NCBI GenBank assembly: GCA_041685935.1
Contig: JAWLES010000023.1
Span: 1 to 22,236, forward strand
Length of the DNA stretch: 22,236 nucleotides
Reading direction: 5' to 3'
Origin: JAIPEK01 sp041685935
GTDB lineage: Bacteria > Desulfobacterota > Desulfobacteria > Desulfobacterales > Desulfobacteraceae
The notes under the pieces were generated by a model. It saw only the letters and a program-made list of their open reading frames with translations. It had not been told where the DNA came from and searched no databases. Position numbers and translations under genes: made by a program. Each line of letters begins with the position of its first letter. Position 1 is the stretch's first letter. This document shows, piece after piece, positions 7,123 to 13,642 of the stretch.

Positions 7123-7338
7123 TCAGTGAGGCTCAATGGTCCGCAGGCAGTCCTGTGGAAGCCTGTGCGTGCCTTTGTCGGTGAGGCTGACTTCTATCAG
7201 TGCATCCGGGTCGTTGATTGCCGTGTCCGGGTCCGTAATGATGCCGTGGACACCGACGAATTCATCCATGTACGGTTCCCATGCATCATCTTCCGATTTT
7301 TTGAAAACTTCGATTTTCTGGCCTCTTCGAAACTGCAT
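7123..7338 (-). CDS. Small SH3-like protein of the molybdopterin oxidoreductase operon
   Basis: A 71-aa protein with alternating hydrophobic and polar stretches (RRGQKIEVF, EFVGVHGIITD, ALIEVSL, HRLPQDCLRTI), the pattern of a small SH3-like beta barrel. No named family is recognised. The ATG at 7336-7338 is preceded by AAAGGAGAGGAT, and the gene begins 14 bp after the FAD subunit ends, so it belongs to that operon as its last gene. A small assembly or regulatory subunit for the redox complex is possible, but nothing in the sequence proves it. It has no signal peptide or TM segment, hence cytoplasmic. Confidence 0.75.
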   Translation of the reverse strand: MQFRRGQKIEVFKKSEDDAWEPYMDEFVGVHGIITDPDTAINDPDALIEVSLTDKGTHRLPQDCLRTIEPH

Positions 7339-7352
7339 ATCCTCTCCTTTTC

Positions 7353-9512
7353 CTATTCCACAGGGTGAACATCCACACCGGCCCGTGCGGTTTTCTGCCG
7401 CAGGCAGGTCTCACAAAGGCGTTTGCCCTTGAAAGCCTGTCCCACATCCCGGGTTTTGTTTTTAATGAATTCAAGATATCTTTCAGGTCCCATGACCGCA
7501 CCGCAGGATTCGCAGTAAATGATTTCCTGCTTGTTGAGCACGGTTCCGCAGAGGGACAGAATCCTGTTGCCGTCCTCTTCCCTGATGGTCATGGCGCCGT
7601 TGGGGCAGTTATGTGCGCATGCGCCGCAGGTTATACACCGTTCGGAAGTTCTTCTGAAATCGGTTTCAGAAGGGTTGTCAAAGTCCATGAATCCGAACTG
7701 AAGCGCATCTATCCCCATCTTGTCCCGGCATACCGAAACGCAGTCTCCGCATCTTCTGCATATGTCGCACCGAAGGCACCGGGCCGCTTCTTTCCTTACC
7801 TCGTCCTCGGTATAGCCAAGCTCTGCCTGCTGGAAGGTGGTCCGTCTGCGGTCGATGTTCAGCATGGACATTTCCGGCCGCTTCAGTGTCATTTTGGTGG
7901 TGGCGGACATTTCTATGAACGGCTCTTTCCTGTGCCGTACCGGTACCTTGGGGATGGTGGGCTGGGGGATATTGTTGAAGTATCTGTCAATGGACTCTGC
8001 AGCCCGCTTGCCCCCGCCGATGGCTTCGATTACCGTGGCAGGGCCGGAAACCGCGTCTCCGGCCGCAAATACACCTGGCATGGAGGTTTCCATGCTGGTA
8101 TGGCTGACTTCAATGGTGCCTCTTCTTGTCCAGTTGACATCGGAAAAAGCCTGCATTCCGGTTCTGTTCACAAACTGGCCGATTGCACTGAGTACCGCGT
8201 CCGCCCGGATGACGAAATCGCTTCCCAGCATGGGCACGGGAGACATCCTGGAGGAATTCTCCTTTTGAACGAGCTGGGCCTTGGTGCACCAGAGGCCGGT
8301 TGCTTTCCCTTCATCCCCGGCGATTTCCGTGGGGATGGTTAGAAACGAGAACTCTATGCCTTCAGCCTCAGCCTGTTCCACCTCCTCCACATCAGCAGGC
8401 ATCTCCGACCTCGAGCGCCTGTATGCAACCGTTACTTTTTCAGCACCGAGTCTCAGGCTGGTCCGGGCGGCGTCAATTGCCACATTACCCCCGCCGATGA
8501 CCACTACGTGCTTTCCTGGTACATGCCTGTCCCCCAGTGCTACATTCTTAAGAAAGGTTACAGCGTCTATGACCCCTGAGAGCTCCTTTTCACCCTTGAT
8601 ACCGATTTCCCAGGCGCTGTGTGCCCCTATGGCCAGGAAGAACGCCTCAAAGCCCTGTTTTCTGAGTTCCTCCAGTGTGACGTCCTTGCCGAACCCGGTG
8701 TTGTACTGAAATTCCACCCCGAGCTCTTCGATCAGGGCGGTCTCCCTGTCGATCGCCTCCCTTGGGAGCCGATACCTTGGAATTCCAACCATGAGCATGC
8801 CACCGGGCACGGGCAGAGATTCGATCACCTTGACCGTGTATCCGTTCAGGGCGAGGTAGTAGGCTGCGGATAACCCGGCCGGTCCCGCACCCACAACGCA
8901 TACCTTTTTGCCGTTCGGCTTTTTCTTTTCAGGGTTTTTGTACGCCCCTTCAGACAGGGCGCGTTCCGCTGCAAAGGCTTTCAGGAATTTAATGGACACA
9001 GGGGTGTCGATCCTGCCCCTCACGCACATCATCTCACAGGGCCGGGTGCAGACAAGGCCGCAGACCCATGGAAGGGGGTTGTCCCGCCGGATTACTTCTA
9101 TTGCTTCGGCATCTTTTCCCCGGCTTATCAGGTGAAGGTAGGTAGGTATGTCGATTCCGGCGGGACATGCCATCTGGCAGGGTGACGGCGCCAGTCTGAA
9201 ACAGTCCATGGTGGGACAGTTGTGGGTGTTGATATGGCTTTCAAAAACCTCCCTTTGTTTTTCCAGGGTGTTTCTGAGTTCTTGACCGATTTTGATACCG
9301 CCCGCATTGTCCGGGTTTTCGAAAAATTCCGCAATCAGGTTTTCCACGGCATCAAGATGAAGGCTGCCGGCCTGTCCGGCCGAGATATCGTCCATGAGGC
9401 TTAGGATCTGCTCGACGATACGCCTGGTTTTAGGCTCGTCTATGGCTTTGCCGTCAATGAGACCGGAGAGCTCTATTATGGTCGCCTGAACCGGGCAGTT
9501 GTTTTCAGCCAT
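7353..9512 (-). CDS. GltD-like NAD(P)H/FAD oxidoreductase subunit with additional Fe-S clusters
   Basis: A 719-aa subunit. After a helical N-terminal region (1-95) come: a Fer4_20-type segment with Cys99/104/112/116 and Cys151/155/159/163; an FAD Rossmann fold (VVGAGPAGLSAAYYL, 206-220); an NAD(P)H Rossmann fold (VVIGGGNVAIDAA, 337-349, followed by YRRSRSEMPA); and the closing FAD motif GVFAAGDAVSGPATVIEAIG (480-499). Two ferredoxin-like groups follow (Cys579/582/585/588 with 591/595; Cys626/629/632/636), and a C-terminal CxxC pair (667/670, 700/703) that looks like a zinc ribbon or rubredoxin-like knuckle. It resembles glutamate synthase small subunits and SfrB-type NADPH oxidoreductases. 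It should exchange electrons between NAD(P)H and the ferredoxin and molybdenum subunits encoded just upstream. AAAGGAGCG supports the start. It is cytoplasmic. Confidence 0.93.
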   Translation of the reverse strand: MAENNCPVQATIIELSGLIDGKAIDEPKTRRIVEQILSLMDDISAGQAGSLHLDAVENLIAEFFENPDNAGGIKIGQELRNTLEKQREVFESHINTHNCPTMDCFRLAPSPCQMACPAGIDIPTYLHLISRGKDAEAIEVIRRDNPLPWVCGLVCTRPCEMMCVRGRIDTPVSIKFLKAFAAERALSEGAYKNPEKKKPNGKKVCVVGAGPAGLSAAYYLALNGYTVKVIESLPVPGGMLMVGIPRYRLPREAIDRETALIEELGVEFQYNTGFGKDVTLEELRKQGFEAFFLAIGAHSAWEIGIKGEKELSGVIDAVTFLKNVALGDRHVPGKHVVVIGGGNVAIDAARTSLRLGAEKVTVAYRRSRSEMPADVEEVEQAEAEGIEFSFLTIPTEIAGDEGKATGLWCTKAQLVQKENSSRMSPVPMLGSDFVIRADAVLSAIGQFVNRTGMQAFSDVNWTRRGTIEVSHTSMETSMPGVFAAGDAVSGPATVIEAIGGGKRAAESIDRYFNNIPQPTIPKVPVRHRKEPFIEMSATTKMTLKRPEMSMLNIDRRRTTFQQAELGYTEDEVRKEAARCLRCDICRRCGDCVSVCRDKMGIDALQFGFMDFDNPSETDFRRTSERCITCGACAHNCPNGAMTIREEDGNRILSLCGTVLNKQEIIYCESCGAVMGPERYLEFIKNKTRDVGQAFKGKRLCETCLRQKTARAGVDVHPVE

Positions 9513-9535
9513 TGTTAACGCTCCTTTCCCCTTTT

Positions 9536-10051
9536 CTAAAAGGAACTGTTTTCCAGGGACGCAACCGCTGCAGCATGCTGTTCCCTTCTGATATGGGGCA
9601 TTTTGTCGATTCTGCCGAATGAGAGGCAGCCGGTGGTGCAGGTGGTTACACAGGCCGGATCAAGCCCTTCATCAATCCTGTCCATGCAGTAGTCGCACTT
9701 TTCCACTTTCTTTGTCTCCGGGTTCCACTGGGGAGCACCCCAGGGGCAGGCTGAAATACATGCCTTGCATCCCACGCACAGCTCTTTTTCAATAAATACG
9801 ATTCCGTCCTTCTGCCGGATCTGCATTGCACCGGTGGGGCAGGCGGGCACGCACCACGGGGTTTCACAGTGAAAGCAGGGCATGAAGATAAAAGAGGTTC
9901 TTGGTACGTCTCCGATGAACTTGGGACCCACCTGGACTATCTGGCAGGGCTTCGGCCCAACCGGCAGCTCCTTGTTGGCCTTGCACTGGATTTCACAGGC
10001 GTGGCACCCGATACATTTTTTAACATCCTGGAACAGGTGGTATTTACTCAT
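9536..10051 (-). CDS. Four-cluster [4Fe-4S] ferredoxin subunit (DmsB/NrfC/PsrB type)
   Basis: A 171-aa electron-transfer subunit with sixteen cysteines arranged for four [4Fe-4S] clusters: Cys13/16/19/23, Cys59/62/67/71, Cys92/95/98/102 and Cys119/122/134/138. The pattern and length match the B subunits of DMSO-reductase-family enzymes. There is no Tat or other signal, so it works in the cytoplasm and would wire the molybdenum subunit to the FAD subunit rather than to a membrane quinol oxidase. Its ATG overlaps the molybdopterin subunit stop by eight bases (ATGAGTAA), which points to coupled translation and equal stoichiometry. The FAD subunit follows after 23 bp. Confidence 0.95.
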   Translation of the reverse strand: MSKYHLFQDVKKCIGCHACEIQCKANKELPVGPKPCQIVQVGPKFIGDVPRTSFIFMPCFHCETPWCVPACPTGAMQIRQKDGIVFIEKELCVGCKACISACPWGAPQWNPETKKVEKCDYCMDRIDEGLDPACVTTCTTGCLSFGRIDKMPHIRREQHAAAVASLENSSF

Positions 10052-12146
10052 TTGAAGCCTCCATTGCGGGTTTTACACTGACAAAAGTATCGTGGTACGC
10101 AGGGCTGCCGCCGATCTTGTCATATATGTTTTCCTGCAGCAGTGCGTCGGAAAGTCCTTTGTTGAAGGAACGTTCCGCCTTTGCAGCGGTATGTCCGAAA
10201 CCGTGGAGCATAAAGACCGCCTCCGGGTGGATAAAGTCGGTGACATACGCCTTGATGGTGCCTGAACCGCACGATGATGATACCTCCACCGTGTCGTTGT
10301 TCCGGATGCCGAGAGCTTCGGCTTTTTTGGTGTTGATCCAGAGTACGTTCTCGCTTATGAGTTCGTTGAGATAAGGCACATTCTGGGTGGAAATGTGGGT
10401 GTGAATGGCGGAACGCCCGACCACAAGGCGGAATTTTCCTTCCTCGGGAAGGGGGAGCGGCTCATACGCAGGGAAAGACTCAAACCCTGCATCCTCCAGA
10501 AGAGAGGATTTAAATTCGATTTTGCCTGACGGGGTTTTGAAATCTAGCCCGTTTTCCCTGTCCCGGAAGATCTGGTCCTTGCAGTATGCCACAAACCCTT
10601 TCTTTTCAAAATCCTCCCTGGTGAATCCGGTTCCCTCGAGCTGCCAGTCCACAAGTTCGTCCATGCTGTTGTAAGGGAAGTATTTGCCGATACCGATCCG
10701 GTCCGCGATCTTTTTGAGGATCATGGAACCTTCCATGGTGTCGTATCTGGGCTCCACAGCCTTTTTTCTGAAAAATATCTGCGGCTTGAGGCCGTTGGCC
10801 TGCTGTACGCAGTCGGTACGTTCAAGATATGTGGATTCGGGCAGAATTACATCAGAGTACCAGGCTATGTCTGAATAGTTGATGTCGATGGTTACGATCA
10901 GGTCAAGCTTGTCAAGGGCTTTTCTGGTCGTGCCCGTGTCTGCGATGGACATCAGGGGGTCCATCCGGTAAGCGATAAGGCCTTTGACCGGATACGGGTC
11001 CTCGGACAGGATGGCGCGGGGCAGGATCTGTGCCACCCCGTGGCCGGCATCCGGGAGGGGGAAGTCCGGGGTTCCCGCCTTGTCACACCGGATCGCCTCC
11101 ACCTTTGGAAGGTCCTGATCCGTCAGTTTCCCGGCCGGTTTCCCGCCCACGTCTTTGGGGCCTTTTTTGAAAAAGAGCCCGCCCTTGACTTCGATGCTGC
11201 CCATGAGTGCGTTGAGCATCAGGATCGAGCGGCGCATATGAATCTCGTTGGTATGGTTGGCCCCTCTGTATCCGTAGTGGAAGATCACGGAAGGTTTGTC
11301 ACGGCTGATCTTTCTGGCAAGCTCCCTGATCCTGTCAGCATCAATACCGGTTTCCTTCTGGGCCCATTCCGGGGTAAAGGGTTCGACAAACTCCCTGAGT
11401 TCGTCCAGCCCGTGAATCCATTTTTCTGCAAAATCAGAATCATGGAGGTTTTCCTTGAGAATGGTGTGGATCAGGGCATAGTTCAGGGCAAGATCGGTTC
11501 CGGGCCGGATCATCCAGTAGCGGTGCGCCTTGGTTGCGGTGATGTTTACCCTGGGGTCGATGTACGTCATCTCCGCACCGTTTTCAAGCGCCTTCATAAG
11601 ATTGTTCACATCTTTCACAGCCATGGCTTCAAAGATGTTCCGCCCGTATAGAACAATGTGTCTGGTGTTGTTCAGGTTAAGCCCCATCTGGCCGTCGGTA
11701 TATCCGAAAAGGCTTCGGCAGGCCGTGTTGATGGACCCTTTGCAAAGGGCGTCATGGGTAAAGTGGTTGGGTGACCCGATTGCTTTTAAAAAGGTCTTGC
11801 ACACATGGGTGGAAAGCTGGGCCCTTTCGGTCAGGGCGATGCTGTGTCCGCCGTGTGTATCAATGGTCTCTTTCAGTCTTGAAGAGACATATTCCAGCGC
11901 TTCCTCCCATGAAGCTTTTCTCCAGTTTCCGGAACCTCTTTCTCCCACCCGGATCAGAGGGCTCTGAAGCCGCTGGTCGTCGTACAGCATCGATGTTCCG
12001 GCTGATCCGCGCGGGCACAGGCTGCCGTCCATGCCGGCCACATGCCGGTTGCCTTCTATAAAGTCCACGTGTCCGTCCTTGACCTTTACTGTAATCGGGC
12101 ACCTGACCGAGCACATGAAGCATAAACTGTATACATTCTCTTCCAT
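10044..12146 (-). CDS. Molybdopterin oxidoreductase catalytic subunit (PhsA/PsrA-like, cytoplasmic)
   Basis: A 700-aa member of the DMSO reductase family. Cys9/12/16 and Cys44 bind the N-terminal [4Fe-4S] cluster. The bis-MGD domains follow, with HDALCKGS placing Cys135 as the likely molybdenum ligand, as in thiosulfate and polysulfide reductases. YGRNIFEAM (167-175) and the C-terminal molydop-binding domain (from about 585) are family hallmarks. No twin-arginine signal is present, unlike periplasmic PhsA/PsrA. With the ferredoxin and NAD(P)H/FAD subunits it forms a soluble three-subunit oxidoreductase whose substrate I cannot name; candidates include sulfur compounds or an aldehyde/acid couple. 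The start has GGAGGCGG upstream. A sigma-54-type promoter lies 61 bp upstream, so expression is probably controlled by an enhancer-binding protein. Confidence 0.92.
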   Translation of the reverse strand: MEENVYSLCFMCSVRCPITVKVKDGHVDFIEGNRHVAGMDGSLCPRGSAGTSMLYDDQRLQSPLIRVGERGSGNWRKASWEEALEYVSSRLKETIDTHGGHSIALTERAQLSTHVCKTFLKAIGSPNHFTHDALCKGSINTACRSLFGYTDGQMGLNLNNTRHIVLYGRNIFEAMAVKDVNNLMKALENGAEMTYIDPRVNITATKAHRYWMIRPGTDLALNYALIHTILKENLHDSDFAEKWIHGLDELREFVEPFTPEWAQKETGIDADRIRELARKISRDKPSVIFHYGYRGANHTNEIHMRRSILMLNALMGSIEVKGGLFFKKGPKDVGGKPAGKLTDQDLPKVEAIRCDKAGTPDFPLPDAGHGVAQILPRAILSEDPYPVKGLIAYRMDPLMSIADTGTTRKALDKLDLIVTIDINYSDIAWYSDVILPESTYLERTDCVQQANGLKPQIFFRKKAVEPRYDTMEGSMILKKIADRIGIGKYFPYNSMDELVDWQLEGTGFTREDFEKKGFVAYCKDQIFRDRENGLDFKTPSGKIEFKSSLLEDAGFESFPAYEPLPLPEEGKFRLVVGRSAIHTHISTQNVPYLNELISENVLWINTKKAEALGIRNNDTVEVSSSCGSGTIKAYVTDFIHPEAVFMLHGFGHTAAKAERSFNKGLSDALLQENIYDKIGGSPAYHDTFVSVKPAMEASNE

Positions 12147-12206
12147 ATTCTTCCGCCTCCGTTTGAGTCGAGCTCCTCTGGGGAGCGTTTTATCTCCGTA
12201 TTCTAT

Positions 12207-12222
12207 TACAATATGTGTGCCA
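12207..12222 (-). promoter_or_regulatory. Sigma-54 (-24/-12) promoter of the molybdopterin operon
   Basis: The minus strand reads TGGCACACATATTGTA. This has the TGGCAC -24 box and TTG of the -12 box at the spacing of the consensus TGGCACG-N4-TTGCW. The one deviation is T for C in the -12 GC. It lies 61 bp before the ATG, leaving a leader of about 50 bases that contains a small hairpin (12171-12185, arms GCTCC/GGAGC). Confidence 0.55.
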
Positions 12223-12402
12223 CAATGTATTTAGAGGCGGTTGCCCGGCTGTAAGTCCTTGAAATATATTCTGATTCCGGAAAGCTTGAAGCCGGGGTTC
12301 AAAACAGGGTTCTGTCGGAATCAAATAAACCGGCAGTATGCCGAAAGTCGCTTTATGAACGAAAATGCCCGTGCAGGGGAGTTTTCCGTCTGTTGCCAGC
12401 AG

Positions 12403-12440
12403 GTGCAAGAAATAATTGCGGTGCAAGGGTTTTAATGCAC
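12403..12440 (-). promoter_or_regulatory. Putative enhancer (UAS) dyads, proximal pair
   Basis: 12403-12421 reads GTGCAA, seven bases, then TTGCGG. The adjoining 12421-12440 starts GTGCA and ends TGCAC. Both resemble the perfect dyad at 12491-12509. They lie about 180-230 bp upstream of the sigma-54 promoter, within or slightly beyond the usual range of enhancer-binding protein sites. Confidence 0.4.
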
Positions 12441-12490
12441 TCGGTCCCGGGCCCCTTTATAACAGGTGAGTTGGTGAATACCGGCAGGCA

Positions 12491-12509
12491 GTGCAAATTT
12501 TTTTTGCAC
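12491..12509 (-). promoter_or_regulatory. Putative enhancer (UAS) dyad, distal and perfect
   Basis: A 19-bp dyad with arms GTGCAAA and TTTGCAC around five T residues. The outer GTGCAA-N7-TTGCAC pattern has the same spacing as the weaker copy at 12403. It is centred about 285 bp upstream of the sigma-54 promoter. It could bind an NtrC-family dimer, possibly the regulator at 698-2095, but nothing here proves which protein. Confidence 0.4.
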
Positions 12510-12672
12510 ACCGTGGCAGAATCTCCCTGCCATGTTACCGGCATCAGCCGATCCGGTGCAACCTTCAGCTCAGTCCCGCAGCCCATCCAGGGCTGCTTCG
12601 AGGAAAATGCCGGAACCGGTCACGTCGTGTGAAATGCACATCATTCTCTTGAGTACAAGGCCGGAAAGCGGG

Positions 12673-12749
12673 CCCCTCACCTGTACATTGAGAACCGGAG
12701 GGGGGAATGAGGGCAAATTGCCCCGCAGGTTCGGCGTGCAGGTGAGGGG
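12673..12749. repeat. Perfect 11-bp inverted repeat with nested palindrome
   Basis: CCCCTCACCTG (12673-12683) and CAGGTGAGGGG (12739-12749) are exact complements 55 bases apart. Between them lies GGGCAAATTGCCC (12711-12723), a second hairpin. The arrangement could fold as a branched RNA or serve as a protein-bound loop. No function can be assigned. Confidence 0.5.
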
Positions 12750-12879
12750 GGGGCGCTTGAAGAGCCGGGCAGCTGGGCTTGAAGATAAATAACATGCCGG
12801 GTGAGCGCTTGACGGGGTGGATTTTGGGAGGGGAGAAATGAGTTGACAAGGCTGGGAAAACATGCAAAAAATTATTATT

Positions 12880-12895
12880 GACCGAGCGCTCGTTC
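12880..12895. promoter_or_regulatory. TetR-type operator upstream of the TetR/IcmF operon
   Basis: GACCGAGCGCTCGTTC is a 16-bp inverted repeat with one mismatched pair, the size and CG-centred form typical of TetR-family operators. It is centred 45 bp before the TetR start and downstream of a TTGACA box (12843-12848), where a bound repressor would block transcription. A good -10 at 17-bp spacing from that box is not evident. Confidence 0.6.
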
Positions 12896-12932
12896 AAACG
12901 GTCGGTGTTAACGTAAAAGTAGGAGAAAAGGT

Positions 12933-13592
12933 TTGGCTTCTGACCGGAAAAAAAAGACCCACTCGGATTCAAGCGAAGTCCCCACCCAGATCAAAAACCC
13001 GGAACTGGTCCAGCAGAGGCGGCGTCAGATTATCGACTCCACGGTTAAGCTTTTCGTGGAGCACGGCTACCACAAGACCACCACACGCATGATTGCAAGG
13101 GCGGCCAACTTTTCCATCGGCTCTTTGTACGAGTATGTCAGTTCAAAAGAGGATCTTTTGTATCTGGTTTGCAAGACCATCCACGAAGAGGTCCGGGAGG
13201 CTGTTGAACATGCCCTTTCCAGAAAATCCAACGCAAGGGGCAGAATCGCCGAGGTGATTCGGGAATATCTTCTGGTCTGTGACAGGATGTCTGATCATGT
13301 GCTTCTGATGTACCAGGTAACCCAGTTCCTTCCGAAAAAATGGGAAAAACGGGTCCTGGAAAACGAACTCAACATCACATCGATTTTCATTGAAATCCTG
13401 CGGGAACTGTCCGGCAAAGGGGACTTTCCCGAGCTTGACGAAAAAACCATCAACCTGGTGGGGCACAACATATCGGTCCTCGGACACATGTGGGCCTTCA
13501 GGCGGTGGTATCTGAAAGACAGTTTCACCATAGAGGAATATATAGATGCCCAGATCGATTTTATTATAGGGTTTACTTTCGGTGAGAAATAA
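12933..13592 (+). CDS. TetR/AcrR family transcriptional regulator
   Basis: A 219-aa regulator. The N-terminal helix-turn-helix (about 27-77) has the family pattern: RRRQIIDSTVKLFVEHGY, TTTRMIARAANFSIGSLYEYV, SSKEDLLYLV. The C-terminal ligand domain (about 80-219) is divergent, as usual. The start is TTG at 12933, chosen because AGGAG lies seven bases upstream and no better in-frame start precedes the HTH. An operator-like dyad 38 bp upstream suggests autoregulation. It is followed after 50 bp by icmF in the same direction, so it probably controls the acyl-CoA degradation genes. Related regulators of fatty-acid genes respond to acyl-CoAs; a butyryl- or isobutyryl-CoA ligand is inference. Confidence 0.93.
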   Translation: MASDRKKKTHSDSSEVPTQIKNPELVQQRRRQIIDSTVKLFVEHGYHKTTTRMIARAANFSIGSLYEYVSSKEDLLYLVCKTIHEEVREAVEHALSRKSNARGRIAEVIREYLLVCDRMSDHVLLMYQVTQFLPKKWEKRVLENELNITSIFIEILRELSGKGDFPELDEKTINLVGHNISVLGHMWAFRRWYLKDSFTIEEYIDAQIDFIIGFTFGEK

Positions 13593-13642
13593 TTGTCTGC
13601 CAGGCAGTTGATATAAATACGCAATACGTTTAAGGAGAGGTT

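Larger units (their letters stand above)
12147..12932. other. Long non-coding intergenic region between divergent operons
   Basis: This 786-bp gap separates the minus-strand molybdopterin operon from the plus-strand TetR/IcmF operon. The open frames in it lack ribosome sites and recognisable protein character, and I regard none as a gene. It contains the sigma-54 promoter, GTGCA dyads, a 6-bp inverted repeat (TGGCAG/CTGCCA, 12514-12532), an 11-bp inverted repeat (12673-12749), a TTGACA -35-like box (12843-12848) and a TetR operator. Much of 12540-12830 remains unexplained, and an untranslated RNA cannot be excluded. Confidence 0.6.

Noticed and set aside
7123..7145. Intrinsic terminator at the end of the redox operon
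   Set aside because: The GCCTCA/TGAGGC arms leave almost no loop, overlap the stop codon, and have no T-run.
12514..12532. TGGCAG...CTGCC as a second sigma-54 promoter facing the TetR gene
   Set aside because: The downstream GC is not at -12 spacing; the element is better described as a short inverted repeat.
12565..12972. 135-aa minus-strand open frame in the intergenic region
   Set aside because: No ribosome site, low-complexity Pro/Ser-rich composition, and it overlaps the TetR operator and start.
13597..13607. CTGCCAGGCAG before icmF as a TetR operator or terminator
   Set aside because: It does not resemble the 12880-12895 dyad and has no T-run; likely chance.
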